DNA of 64,000 bases from Nonomuraea dietziae (GCF_014195505.1 NZ_JACIBV010000001.1:6014001-6078000), one strand, 5' to 3'; numbered from the stretch's first letter, positions 8,423-16,984 are shown. Notes: generated by a model not told the origin, from the sequence alone. Made by a program: numbers and translations.

Positions 8423-8734
8423 CTACTCGAACAGCCCGAACGATCCGACGACCTCGAGCGGCTCGGGGGCCGGGGCCTGGGGCTGATCGATCCAGTGGTT
8501 CCTGAGGTTCTCCTGGAATTCCCTGCAGGCCGCGATACCGGGCAGCGGATTCTCTGTCCCTTCCGCGAGCTCCAGTAGCGCCATGAAGGTCACACCGTCG
8601 GGAAGCTTGCAGTACGCGTACCGAACGCCCTCAGGGGCCTCGTGCGTAAGAGCCGAGATCATCCTGTCGATGCCGGCCTCGACCGCGGGCACGCTCTCTT
8701 CCCTGACTCGGGAACGCACGACGAACAGACTCAC
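8423..8734 (-). CDS. Antibiotic biosynthesis monooxygenase-like (ABM) protein
   Basis: 103 aa with a GTG start preceded by AAGGAG. LFVVRSRVREESVPAVEAGIDR, GVRYAYCKLPDGVTFMALLEL and a C-terminal VGSFGLFE follow the dimeric alpha/beta barrel pattern of ABM/YgiN-like proteins. Co-directional with the flavodoxin gene; YgiN/WrbA-type pairs are known in quinone detoxification, which is the likely context. The family match is moderate. Confidence 0.65.
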   Translation of the reverse strand: MSLFVVRSRVREESVPAVEAGIDRMISALTHEAPEGVRYAYCKLPDGVTFMALLELAEGTENPLPGIAACREFQENLRNHWIDQPQAPAPEPLEVVGSFGLFE

Positions 8735-9066
8735 TTGAGATCTTCTCCTTTTTCGTCATCGACGGCTCTGACGTTCGGCGGCACCGAGGCGGCCAGGAAC
8801 GCTCAGTCGTCGGCTGGGATTGCTGCGCCTCTCGCCCCGCCTCAGCTGGGCCGAAGGGCTGTACGGCGTCCGCCACCACGAGCGACGCCCATCATCCGGT
8901 GCCTGGCGAACCCAGGCCCTGCGAGTGAACCTTGACCGGTTACACTCGTGGCCCTGCAGGTCAAAGGCACGGCACATGCCTTGGCCGGCAGGCGACCACA
9001 CGCTCGATCATCGAGCCCTACCTCACTCCATCGCCTATGACGAAATGCGACGAGGAAAGGTGACCG
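8735..9066. other. Divergent intergenic region
   Basis: 332 nt between divergent genes; must hold promoters for the ABM/flavodoxin operon and the ECF41-like gene. I found no coding sequence of quality and no clear ECF41-type promoter. A GAGGAAAGGTG Shine-Dalgarno precedes 9067. Confidence 0.4.
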
Positions 9067-9948
9067 ATGGACGAGCACGATTTTCTGGCGGAACAGTTCG
9101 AGGCCCATCGCGGCCACTTGCAGGCGGTTGCCTACCGGATGCTCGGCTCACTGAGCGACGCCGAGGACGCTGTCCAGGAATCCTGGCTACGGCTCAACCG
9201 CTCCGACGTCAGCGGTGTCGAGAACCTGGCGGGATGGCTGACGGCCGTCGTCGCGCACGTGTGTCTCGACATGCTTCGCTCCCGGAAGGCGCGACGCGAC
9301 GAGCCCGTGGGGTGGAATGTTCCCGAACCGAGCACGAGCGGACGCCAGACGGATCCCGAACACGAAGCGGTGCTGGCCGACTCGGTCGGCCGAGCGCTGC
9401 TGGTGGTGCTGGAAAGGCTGTCGCCCGCGGAGAGGATCGCCTTCGTGCTGCACGACATGTTCGCCGTACCCTTCGACGAGCTCGCGCCCATCGTGGGACG
9501 GTCATCGGTCACGACCAAGAAGCTCGCCAGTCGCGCCCGCCAAAGGGTGAAAGGCGCCGCCACAGTGGCCGGCGCCGATCTCGCCTGGCACCGCCGGGTC
9601 GTCGAGGCCTTCCTGGCCGCCTCACGTGGCCGGGACATCAACGGACTTCTCGCGGTCCTCGACCCGGGCGTCGTGCGCAGGGCCGACGCCGCCGCGCTGC
9701 CACCGGGCGTACCGACAGAGATTCGCGGTGTGGAAGCCGTGGTGGAGGAGACGCTTCTCCTCGCGCAGCGTGCCCGGTTCGCGGAGCCGGCCCTCGTGAA
9801 CGGAGCCGTGGGAATCGTCGTGGCTCCGCACGGACGACTTGTCCTCGCCCTCACCCTCACGTTCAGGGACGGGAAGATCGCCGAGTACGAAGTGATCGCC
9901 GACCCTGCGCGCCTCCAGGAGCTCGACCTGGCCGTCCTCGACTCATGA
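9067..9948 (+). CDS. ECF41-like RNA polymerase sigma factor with SnoaL-like C-terminus
   Basis: 293 aa. Sigma2 lies at residues 5-75 (FEAHRGHLQAVAYRMLGSLSDAEDAVQESWLRL, AGWLTAVVAHVCLDMLRSRK) and sigma4 at about 110-160 (LSPAERIAFVLHDMFAVPFDELAPIVG). Residues about 175-290 are the SnoaL-like domain typical of ECF41/SigJ, which acts as an internal anti-sigma domain. The usual DGGG and NPxKL signatures are replaced here by DAAALPPG and DPARL, so control by that domain may differ from standard ECF41. A second ECF41 gene follows 102 nt downstream. Confidence 0.88.
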   Translation: MDEHDFLAEQFEAHRGHLQAVAYRMLGSLSDAEDAVQESWLRLNRSDVSGVENLAGWLTAVVAHVCLDMLRSRKARRDEPVGWNVPEPSTSGRQTDPEHEAVLADSVGRALLVVLERLSPAERIAFVLHDMFAVPFDELAPIVGRSSVTTKKLASRARQRVKGAATVAGADLAWHRRVVEAFLAASRGRDINGLLAVLDPGVVRRADAAALPPGVPTEIRGVEAVVEETLLLAQRARFAEPALVNGAVGIVVAPHGRLVLALTLTFRDGKIAEYEVIADPARLQELDLAVLDS

Positions 9949-10050
9949 CGGCGACCTCGACCGGCCCACGTCGGCTTCCGCACCGGCGCCGCCGGGACGC
10001 CGAAGCCGCCGGGGCGCAGGGGCGGGCGGACGGGCATAGAGTCGGGGGCC

Positions 10051-10896
10051 GTGGAGGGGTTCGAGGCCCATCGCGGCCATCTGTGGGGTGTCGCGTACCG
10101 GATCCTCGGTACGACCGTCGACGCCGACGACGCCGTCCAGGAAACGTGGCTGCGATGGCGGCAGGTCGACGTGCGGGAGGTCGCCGACGAGCGCGCCTAC
10201 CTGACCATGGTGGTGAGCAGGATCTGCTACGACTCCCTGACCTCGGCCCGCTCCCGAAGGGAGACGTACGTCGGCGAATGGCTTCCCGAACCGGTGGTCA
10301 AGGAGCTCGGGCCTGACGAGCGGGTGGCCATGGACGATTCGGTCAGCCTGGCGCTCCTCGCCGTCATGGAGCGGCTCTCTCCCGCCGAACGCACCTCGCT
10401 CGTCCTCCACGACGTCTTCGCGGTGCCGTACGAGGAGATCTCGCGGATTCTCGGCAGGAGCGTCGATGCTGTCAGGCAGCTGGCGTCCCGGGCGCGCGGG
10501 CGGGTGCAGGACTACGCGCCGCGACGGACGTCCGACCGTTCGGCGCATCTGAAGGTCGTCGAGGCGTTCGCCGCGGCCGCCACCACCGGCGACCTGCCCG
10601 CCCTGGTGGCCGTCCTCGACCCCGAGGTCGTCTGGCGGGCGGACGGCGGTGGCGTCGTCACCGTGGCGCTCGTGCCCGTCGTCGGCGCCATGAAGGTCGC
10701 CAGGCTGCTCCTGGGGATGGTCGAGCGCTGGTACGTCGGCATGTCCGCCGAATTCCTCGAGGTCAACGGCGCTCCTGGCGTGGTGGTCCGCGGCGCGGAC
10801 GGAGGGGTGGACAGCGTGATGGCCTTCACCGTGGCCGACGGGCGCGTCACCGAGATCGACGTCGTCAGGAACCCGCACAAGCTCCGCCACGTGTGA
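10051..10896 (+). CDS. ECF41-family RNA polymerase sigma factor
   Basis: 281 aa from a GTG. FEAHRGHLWGVAYRILGTTVDADDAVQETWLRW is sigma2 and LSPAERTSLVLHDVFAVPYEEISRILGRSVDAV is sigma4. The SnoaL-like C-terminus keeps both ECF41 hallmarks: WRADGGG near residue 195 and a terminal VRNPHKL. In studied ECF41 proteins these motifs contact the core sigma domains and tune activity. It is followed 67 nt later by a FAD oxidoreductase on the same strand; ECF41 genes are known to sit beside carboxymuconolactone decarboxylase, oxidoreductase or epimerase targets, so the neighbour is its probable target. Confidence 0.92.
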   Translation: MEGFEAHRGHLWGVAYRILGTTVDADDAVQETWLRWRQVDVREVADERAYLTMVVSRICYDSLTSARSRRETYVGEWLPEPVVKELGPDERVAMDDSVSLALLAVMERLSPAERTSLVLHDVFAVPYEEISRILGRSVDAVRQLASRARGRVQDYAPRRTSDRSAHLKVVEAFAAAATTGDLPALVAVLDPEVVWRADGGGVVTVALVPVVGAMKVARLLLGMVERWYVGMSAEFLEVNGAPGVVVRGADGGVDSVMAFTVADGRVTEIDVVRNPHKLRHV

Positions 10897-10963
10897 CACG
10901 GATCACTCTCACGTTTCGCCTCGCCACGTCGTCCCCCCTGCAGGCACCCATGAGGAGACGGAC

Positions 10964-12112
10964 ATGGACATCGTGGTCATCGGAGCGGGATACGCGGGGA
11001 CGACGGCGGCGCTGCGGCTGGACCGGAGTCATCGCGTCACCCTGATCAGCGCTGACGGGCACTTCAGCCAGCGCATCAGGCTGCACGAACTCGCCGCCGG
11101 CAGGCCGAGCATCACGGTGCCGCTGGCGGAGCTGACGCGCGGGACCGGCATCGACACGGTCACCGCCACGGTGAGCGGCCTCGACCTGGAGGCGAAGCTC
11201 GTCCACACGGCCGACGGGCGCGCGTTCGGCTACGACACGCTGGTCTACGCCCTCGGCAGCCGCACCGACGTGAGCCTGCCCGGCGTGGCCGAGCACGCCT
11301 TCACCCCCGAGAAGGCAGGCGAGCTACGAGCCCGCCTGCACGGCGGGAGCGGCGACCTGACCGTCGTCGGCGGCGGGCTGACCGGCATCGAACTGGCCGC
11401 CGAACTGGCTGAGACCTACCCCTCCTGGCGGGTCGGCCTCGTGACCGGCAGGGAGCCGGGGCCAGGGCTCTCGGCCAGGGGCAGAGCCCACGTCGCCAGA
11501 GCGCTGGCCGGGCTCGGCGTCACCACGCACCTCGACACCCGGGTCGCCGCCGTCGAACCGGGACGGCTGCTCACGAACCGGGGAGACATCCGGGCCGACG
11601 TCGTGGTCTGGGCAGGATCGTTCACCGTGCCGCCGCTGGCCGCCGCGTCGGGTCTCGCGGTCGACGAACACGGCCGAGCCGTCGTCGACGACACGCTGAG
11701 ATCGGTGTCGCACCCCGACGTCTACGTGATCGGCGACGCCGCGGCCGTCGAGATCCCGGGCGCGGGAGCCTCCCGCATGTCGTGCGCCGTCGGCATGCCG
11801 ATCGCGGCCCACGCCGCCGACGTCATCAACGCCAGAGCCGCAGGCCGTACGGCCACGGCGTTCCGGTTCAGGTACCTCATCCAGTGCGTCAGCCTCGGCC
11901 GCCGCGACGGCGTGATCCAGACGGTCCGCCACGACGACTCTCCGCTCGACCTGGTCCTCACCGGGCGGGTCGCCGCTTGGGTCAAGGAGCAGGTCTGCCG
12001 CTTCACCCTCGGCTCGCTCCGGCTGGAACGGCGCCGCCCCGGCACCTACCTGTGGCCGAAGGGCTCCGCCCGATCGAGCGCGGCCCAGGTCCCGTCACGC
12101 GCCGGCCGATGA
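10964..12112 (+). CDS. FAD-dependent pyridine-nucleotide oxidoreductase (NDH-2-like)
   Basis: 382 aa. N-terminal Rossmann motif VIGAGYAGTTAALRL binds FAD; LTVVGGGLTGIELAAELAE (about 128-146) is the NAD(P)H motif; PDVYVIGDAAAVEIPG near residue 250 is the second FAD motif. Related to type II NADH dehydrogenases and rubredoxin reductase-like enzymes, soluble, without a C-terminal membrane anchor. MDIVVIG start has GAGGAGACG upstream. It follows the ECF41 gene and is its likely regulated oxidoreductase partner. Confidence 0.88.
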   Translation: MDIVVIGAGYAGTTAALRLDRSHRVTLISADGHFSQRIRLHELAAGRPSITVPLAELTRGTGIDTVTATVSGLDLEAKLVHTADGRAFGYDTLVYALGSRTDVSLPGVAEHAFTPEKAGELRARLHGGSGDLTVVGGGLTGIELAAELAETYPSWRVGLVTGREPGPGLSARGRAHVARALAGLGVTTHLDTRVAAVEPGRLLTNRGDIRADVVVWAGSFTVPPLAAASGLAVDEHGRAVVDDTLRSVSHPDVYVIGDAAAVEIPGAGASRMSCAVGMPIAAHAADVINARAAGRTATAFRFRYLIQCVSLGRRDGVIQTVRHDDSPLDLVLTGRVAAWVKEQVCRFTLGSLRLERRRPGTYLWPKGSARSSAAQVPSRAGR

Positions 12113-12176
12113 CCTTCACATTCGCGAACCGGGGCCGCCACGGCCGCACTTCATGGCCCACCCATGCTGTGCCCCA

Positions 12177-12836
12177 CTATGGCGGTCCTGGTCGAGTGAC
12201 CGGACCAGGGCCGCTCTGCCTGCGCGGGCGCGCGGACACGATGGCCAGCGCCCACGAGAGCGCCGTCGCCGCCACCAGCCCCGCCAGGACCCACGGCATC
12301 ACCGGCAGCTTCTGGGTGTGGTGGTAGTAGTCCCAGCCGGTCATCACCGCGGAGGTACGGCCCGCCGGGTCATAGCGGACCTCCTTGGTCGTGCCGGGCG
12401 CGGTCAAGGCGTCGTCGATGAGCTCGATCTCGCCTCCCGGGCAGGCCAGCGTGTAGTCATAGGTCGTGGCGCCCGTGGCGTCCGCTTCGTCCCCGATGGC
12501 CTTCGCGCCCACGACTGGGCAGACGGCGGTCGTGCCGTACCTGGTCAGGTCGCCGAAGGCGAGCTCGTCCTTGAGCATCCCGCAGGAGAGGAGCAGCAAC
12601 GGCATGCCCAGCGCCAGCAGCGCGACCCCGGCCTTCGCCCTCGCCTCACGGTTCGCCGCGTGCAGGACAGGGCCCGCGATCAGGAAGACGCCGCCGAGTA
12701 CGCACATGGTCACCCCGAGCCCCCACATGCCGGTGTGGTGGCCGAGCCACATCCCTCCCGCGGGGAGCGCGAACCCCGCGAGGGTCAGCGCCACACCTCG
12801 CAGCACACGGAGGGCCGGGTGCCCGCGCTCGCTCAT
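12177..12836 (-). CDS. Membrane protein of unknown function
   Basis: 219 aa from the ATG at 12836, with GGAGG a little upstream; the frame extends further upstream as low-quality Arg/Ser-rich sequence. Helices: residues 10-35, 36-57 (VTMCVLGGVFLIAGPVLHAA), 66-84 (KAGVALLALGMPLLLLSC) and a C-terminal helix (WVLAGLVAATALSWALAIVSA). Between them is an extracytoplasmic domain of about 85 residues with two Cys (VCPVVG, LACPGG) and a TYDYTLACPGGEIELID strand pattern. No family recognised. Confidence 0.65.
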   Translation of the reverse strand: MSERGHPALRVLRGVALTLAGFALPAGGMWLGHHTGMWGLGVTMCVLGGVFLIAGPVLHAANREARAKAGVALLALGMPLLLLSCGMLKDELAFGDLTRYGTTAVCPVVGAKAIGDEADATGATTYDYTLACPGGEIELIDDALTAPGTTKEVRYDPAGRTSAVMTGWDYYHHTQKLPVMPWVLAGLVAATALSWALAIVSARPRRQSGPGPVTRPGPP

Positions 12837-13198
12837 GGACGTCCGCCTCCAAGATCCGGTATCCGGGGACAGCATCCCGCACCGGGATCGGCGCCGGCGC
12901 GCGGCCCCCGCGATCGCGGAAGACTGGCGCGAGGCGTCGAAAGGCAGGGGAGTGGGGGCGCGGCGCCACGGCCTTGTCGCGTTGGCGCCGAGACCCGTAG
13001 CGCACGGGGCGAGATCGCTGGACGGGACTGTCCCGGACGACCGCCGCGACCGCCCGGGACGCTGCGGATCCGTGCATACTGCGGCCGCCCCGGAGATTTG
13101 GCGCAATCAGACAGGCAGGAATTGGATCTCCCGGCGGGACCTCTTCAACACGTAGGGTCATGCCGCTCAGAACGATCCACCGCTGGGAGCGAGTAACG
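12837..13198. other. Intergenic region, no gene seen
   Basis: 362 nt between a minus-strand membrane protein and the plus-strand cupin. Open frames here are Arg/Pro-rich shadows. It presumably carries both promoters; no clear motif was found. Confidence 0.4.
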
Positions 13199-13693
13199 AT
13201 GTCCTACCCCCCGCCGCGATACCTGAAGGACCACGGGATCGCCGACGCAACCTTCCGGCCCGTCACCGCGCCGCCGGACCTCACGATCGGAGACAAGTCC
13301 CGGGTCGGCTATCTGGCGACCGGGGCGAGCACCGATGGCCAGTTCGGTCTCTACCGCTGGGACATGGCCGCGATCCCGAACGGCCCCGGCGCCCACTTTC
13401 ACCGGACCATCTCCGAGTCGTTCTTCGTCCTGGAGGGCACCGTGTCGCTGTACAACGGCGAGCGATGGCTGGACGCGACCCCGGGCGACTTCCTGTACGT
13501 GCCGCCAGGCGGGGTCCACGCCTTCAGCAACAACTCCGATGCACCTGCTTCCATGCTGGTGCTGTTCACGCCGGGCGCGCCCAGGGAGGCGTACTTCCAG
13601 GAGCTCGCCGACATCGTCGCCTCCGGCCGCCGGCTCACCGACGAGGAATGGACCGAGCTGTACGCCAAGCACGACCAGTACGTCGCACCGTGA
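13199..13693 (+). CDS. Cupin-domain protein
   Basis: 164 aa. Cupin motif 1 is GAHFHRTISESFFVLEGTVSLY (residues about 64-85), with the HxH-like and Glu metal ligands; motif 2 is PGDFLYVPPGGVHAFSNNSD (about 94-113). Ends with LTDEEWTELYAKHDQY, as in quercetin-2,3-dioxygenase-like single cupins. The ATG at 13199 is preferred over 13160 because GGGAGCGAG precedes it and the family starts nearby. Substrate unknown. Confidence 0.85.
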   Translation: MSYPPPRYLKDHGIADATFRPVTAPPDLTIGDKSRVGYLATGASTDGQFGLYRWDMAAIPNGPGAHFHRTISESFFVLEGTVSLYNGERWLDATPGDFLYVPPGGVHAFSNNSDAPASMLVLFTPGAPREAYFQELADIVASGRRLTDEEWTELYAKHDQYVAP

Positions 13694-13826
13694 ACAGGGA
13701 GTGATAGGGCTGCGACGAACATCCCAGGGCCCACCGGAGCGCCCCGCTGGGGGCTTGTCCTCGGCGCGAAACGCCGATGGCCGGCTATTCCGCTCGATGA
13801 GCCTTCCAGGGCGAGCCGACACGTTC

Positions 13827-14324
13827 CTATACGCACGTCCAGCAATAGATCATCTGGTCTTCTGCTTGCGCCCGTTGAGCGAGCTCTCGCAGCTCTCCCA
13901 TCAGTGTCGTCAGGTAGCCCTCGTCAGGGCGGCCGAAGAACTCTTCGATCCGCCCCCACCGTTCGGCAAGATCGGCCAACCGGGCGTCAGGCACGCCGGC
14001 CAGCGAGTCCCGTACGTCGGCAGGAAGCTCCTCGATACCGGGCCCCTCCTTGTACGGCGAGTCCTCCGGCAGGGCTTCCCACTCGTCAAGAGATTTTGGG
14101 CCGCCCTCGGGCGGTGGGTAGAGGGTGATCGTCCGGACCAGATCCAAGTCGTAGGGCACGTCCCTGATGAGGGCGACGAGCTGGCCAAGGATGACCACCG
14201 GATCGATCCCCTTGGCGTCCACAGCGTCGAAAGCGGTACTCCCGGACTCGGCACGGCCCCTGTCCGGCTCGGCCATGGCAGCCTGCCTGTCAGCCGCCCT
14301 GTAGTAGTCGTACAAGACCCCCAA
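13827..14324 (-). CDS. Conserved hypothetical protein
   Basis: 165 aa, acidic, no membrane segment. It opens MGVLYDYYRAADRQAA and contains VDAKGIDPVVILGQLVALI and a C-terminal half rich in Leu/Glu helices (DARLADLAERWGRIEEFFGR). This layout matches uncharacterised actinobacterial proteins I recall without a named function, perhaps of the toxin-immunity type that occurs as isolated genes. Good coding character and start, unknown role. Confidence 0.6.
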   Translation of the reverse strand: MGVLYDYYRAADRQAAMAEPDRGRAESGSTAFDAVDAKGIDPVVILGQLVALIRDVPYDLDLVRTITLYPPPEGGPKSLDEWEALPEDSPYKEGPGIEELPADVRDSLAGVPDARLADLAERWGRIEEFFGRPDEGYLTTLMGELRELAQRAQAEDQMIYCWTCV

Positions 14325-14763
14325 CTGATCCTCCGGTCAAGGTCGTTCTGCCTGTTATGTCTGACGACAGAGTAGGGGATCGAATGTATGTGCGAAAAGG
14401 CCCACAAGAGCTTGCCCTCCTTCGGCACGAGCCGTCTCCCTCTGGCGCAACGAGCCCGAAGCGGCTGGGGCGTCGCTGTTCGGCTGCGCCTCCACGACGG
14501 TCGAAACCAGCGCATCCTCGATGCCTCGCCGCATGACGCAAGGTGCTCACCCGGCCGCGCCCTCCCCTTCGACGGCCGCGACCACCAGGCCCCCAGAACA
14601 CTCGGGGGGTCCTTCGTCGTTCGCGGCCGCGAACGCGCGATGCCTGGCCGTGTCAGGCCCCCATGAGCGTCCACCGAGCAACCATGGCATCGTCGCGGGA
14701 CGTGGCATCCGGGCCTGAGAGGGTCCGAAGGAAATCCGAAGTCGCCTCGGCGATGCTGCGGCC
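14325..14763. other. Intergenic region with a dispersed repeat
   Basis: 439 nt. Contains the repeat copy at 14521-14633 and otherwise no gene that I can support. The promoter of the deazaflavin oxidoreductase operon must lie at its right end. Confidence 0.45.
14521..14633. repeat. Dispersed intergenic repeat, copy A
   Basis: Shares two blocks with 21459-21540: a CCTCGCCGCATGAC...GGTGCTC block and a hairpin block containing GAACACTCGGGG then TCCTTCGTCGTTCGCGGC. Copy A carries about 30 extra bases between the blocks. The hairpin (GGCCCCC-AGAACACT-CGGGGGGTCC) resembles a terminator. Confidence 0.6.
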
Positions 14764-15102
14764 ATGAGTAACGACCTCGTGATCACGACGGTGGGTCGCA
14801 AGACCGGGCGACCGAGGACGACGACCCACTTCTACGGAGAGGACCGGGGCCACCTGGTTCTGGTCGGGCCGGGCTCGGAGGCGGGTCCGCACCTGCCGGG
14901 CTGGTACCGGGACCTGATGGTCAACCCGGACGCCGAGGTCCGGGTGGACGGCAGGACGTTGCGCGTGCGGGCGCACACGGCCCGGGGCGCGGAGCGGCGA
15001 CAGTTGTGGAAGAAGTTGGTGGCACGCGAGCCGGTCTACCAGCGTTACGCGGACGCGGCACGGGGCGAGATCCCGGTAGTGGTGCTGGAGGAGACGGCAT
15101 GA
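14764..15102 (+). CDS. Nitroreductase-family deazaflavin (F420)-dependent oxidoreductase
   Basis: 112 aa split-barrel protein of the DDN type. The pattern TTVGRKTGRPRTTTHFYGEDRG, then LVGPGSEAGPHLPGWYRDLMVNPDAEVRVDG, is diagnostic: the Lys/Arg-rich loop and the PGWYRDLMVNP segment bind the F420 phosphate tail. It is short at the N-terminus, starting directly at the first strand. Its stop overlaps the next start (ATGA), so the two split-barrel genes are one operon. Confidence 0.88.
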   Translation: MSNDLVITTVGRKTGRPRTTTHFYGEDRGHLVLVGPGSEAGPHLPGWYRDLMVNPDAEVRVDGRTLRVRAHTARGAERRQLWKKLVAREPVYQRYADAARGEIPVVVLEETA

Positions 15103-15566
15103 CGAAGTTCAGCGAGATCCAGGACGCTTTCGAGGCCTACATCGGCGACATCGTCTACGCGACCATGACGACGGTGGACAAGAAGGGCCGTCCTCGCGCG
15201 CGGGTGCTCATCCCGGTCTGGGAGGTGGTGGACGGTGAGCCGCTGGGCTGGCTGGCGACCTACAAGACGCCGGTCAAGGCGGGCCACCTGGCCGGGAACC
15301 CGCACACCACGTTCTCGTACTGGACGCCGCGCCAGAACGCGGTGAGCGTCGACACGGTAGCGGAATGGGTGGAGGACATCGAGGTCAAGCGTCGCGTATG
15401 GGATCTGTATCGCAGGACCAGCCCCCGTGGGGCGGGCTACGACCTGGGCAACTTCTGGACCAGTCCAGGCGACCCGAAGCTGCACGTGCTGCGGCTGGAA
15501 CCATGGCGGGTCCAGGTGATCCGGGGCACGGACCTGCGCAGTCAGATCTGGAAGAAGGACACGTAG
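15099..15566 (+). CDS. Pyridoxamine 5'-phosphate oxidase-like split-barrel protein
   Basis: 155 aa. IVYATMTTVDKKGRPRARVLIPVWE is the first hairpin of the PPOX/F420-binding split barrel, followed by GWLATYKTPVKAGHLAGNPHTTFSYW. Family members bind FMN or F420 and reduce small organic substrates. The start overlaps the DDN-like gene by ATGA. The shared fold and coupling suggest both enzymes use F420 in the same pathway, which is inference. Confidence 0.82.
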   Translation: MTKFSEIQDAFEAYIGDIVYATMTTVDKKGRPRARVLIPVWEVVDGEPLGWLATYKTPVKAGHLAGNPHTTFSYWTPRQNAVSVDTVAEWVEDIEVKRRVWDLYRRTSPRGAGYDLGNFWTSPGDPKLHVLRLEPWRVQVIRGTDLRSQIWKKDT

Positions 15567-15684
15567 GTCACCGCAGGCGGGCGACGTCCCTGCTCAGTGC
15601 CGCGCCTGACGACCGGTCTTCCCTCAGAAGTTGGGCCACCCTTCCGTCGCCGACTGGCATGAACCGCTGAGATTCACGTATGGG

Positions 15685-16197
15685 ATGACGTCGCGTGGCG
15701 CCCGGCCCGACACCGTGCCCCCGGCCGAGATGGCACAGCGGGCGGCCGAGATGCTGGCCGCGGCGGGTTGGGCGGTGGAGGAGGAAGTCGCCGACGCCTA
15801 CTGCGTCACCGGTCGGAGCGAGGACGTCATGATCAGGGTTCGGGTGTCCACGATCTCCGATGTGGTGCTGTACATCGCTGAAACCCCGAAGATGGCGCTC
15901 GCCACGCCGGAACCTTTCACCCGCCCCGAACCCCTGCGGACCGCCGACACGCTGAGCCCCGGCTATGTGTTGTGCTACGAGTGCGACGGCTTGGGCTGGT
16001 GCCGGTGCTGCTACGGGCGCGGCTGGATACCGCACAGCGAGCGGGGCCGACGGCGCTGCCCGGAGTGCCACCAGGATCGGGCGTGCCCGATCTGCCGCGG
16101 TGCCGGTGAGAAGAATGCGGCCGACCTGCAGGATGACGAACGCGGCCACTACCCCGAGCTCGTGCCACCGCCTACTCCTCTAATCAGGCAGGAATAG
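15685..16197 (+). CDS. DnaJ-type CxxCxG zinc-ribbon protein
   Basis: 170 aa from the ATG at 15685 (a TTG at 15631 is an alternative). The N-terminal 85 residues form an alpha/beta region (AAEMLAAAGWAVEEEVADAYCVTG). Residues about 110-155 contain nine cysteines in four CxxC units (CYECDGLG, CRCCYGRG, CPECHQD, CPICRGAG), the arrangement of the DnaJ central zinc-finger domain. There is no J domain, so it is not DnaJ itself. A role in protein folding or redox is only suggested by the motif. Confidence 0.6.
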   Translation: MTSRGARPDTVPPAEMAQRAAEMLAAAGWAVEEEVADAYCVTGRSEDVMIRVRVSTISDVVLYIAETPKMALATPEPFTRPEPLRTADTLSPGYVLCYECDGLGWCRCCYGRGWIPHSERGRRRCPECHQDRACPICRGAGEKNAADLQDDERGHYPELVPPPTPLIRQE

Positions 16198-16352
16198 TCA
16201 CGGCTGGCGTCTCTGTGCGCGGCTCAATCTATTCGACCTGCCAGAGTCGGATCTTGTGGCATCGAAATTGGCTTCGACCAGAAGAAGCCGCGCGCCCACC
16301 GCGATGCCGCCCACCACGGCGTTCGTCAACCCCCGCGTCGAGGCGGAGGGGA

Positions 16353-16907
16353 TCAGGATCCGCGGGGGTCGGGGAAACCGATCCAGCGCAGCAGGATCAT
16401 CCGGGCGTCGGCGGGTGCGTTGTCGCGGTCGGTGCCGAAGCGGTGCACCAGTTTGAGGTACTCCTCGTGGAAATCCTGGAGCTGCGCCTTGGTCATAAAG
16501 GTGCTGGCGCGGGAGCTCTGCTGCCAGTCGCCAGCCTCGTCCCGGTTGTGGGCGAAGGCTGACAGCAGCCGGAGGTCCTCGGCGAGTTTGGAGTCACCCA
16601 GTTGCTCGGCGAGGTCTTGTTCGGCACTGGTCAGTTCTTCGCGGGGGGGCGTCCGCCGGTCGGCTTTAACGACGTCCCACCAGCGTTCCCGCCCTTTGGC
16701 GCGGTCGCGCAACTCGGTCACGAAACCGGTGTCGGACAGCATCCGCAGGTGGTAGCTGGTGGTCCCGGTGTTCTGGCCCATGGCTTTGGCCAGCGTGGTG
16801 GAGGTGGCTGGGCCGTGATTGGCGAGGCGGCGGAGGATCTCTCGCCGCAGTGGGCTGGCGAGCGCCTTCATCGCCGCCGGGGTGTGCATGACCGGTTCGC
16901 TTGACAT
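16353..16907 (-). CDS. ArsR-family winged-helix regulator
   Basis: 184 aa. MKALASPLRREILRRLANHGPATSTTLAKAMGQNTGTTSYHLRML is the winged-helix domain; the remainder (about 90-184) is a helical dimer/effector region with FMTKAQLQDFHEEYLKLVHRF. No metal-binding Cys pair is seen in the recognition helix, so it is not a classical metal sensor. Divergent from the membrane protein at 17001 across an interval holding two perfect palindromes, which probably are its operators. Confidence 0.85.
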   Translation of the reverse strand: MSSEPVMHTPAAMKALASPLRREILRRLANHGPATSTTLAKAMGQNTGTTSYHLRMLSDTGFVTELRDRAKGRERWWDVVKADRRTPPREELTSAEQDLAEQLGDSKLAEDLRLLSAFAHNRDEAGDWQQSSRASTFMTKAQLQDFHEEYLKLVHRFGTDRDNAPADARMILLRWIGFPDPRGS

Positions 16908-16934
16908 TCGACCAGCCTAGCCCTGCCGAGGCAA

Positions 16935-16984
16935 TTCTGCAGAAAACTACATGCAGAGAAAAACTTGCAGAAAAAATTCTGCAA
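16935..16984. promoter_or_regulatory. Palindromic operators between arsR-like gene and membrane gene
   Basis: Two perfect dyads sharing one half-site: TTCTGCAGAA at 16935-16944 and TTGCAGAA-AAAA-TTCTGCAA at 16965-16984, with a further half-site ATGCAGAG between. The 50-nt block is strikingly AT-rich for this genome and lies in the divergent promoter region. Confidence 0.65.

Noticed and set aside
10890..10960. ECF41-type promoter (TGTCACA-N-CGTC) before the FAD oxidoreductase
   Set aside because: A TGTGACA-like motif exists but its spacing to CGTC does not fit the known ECF41 promoter.
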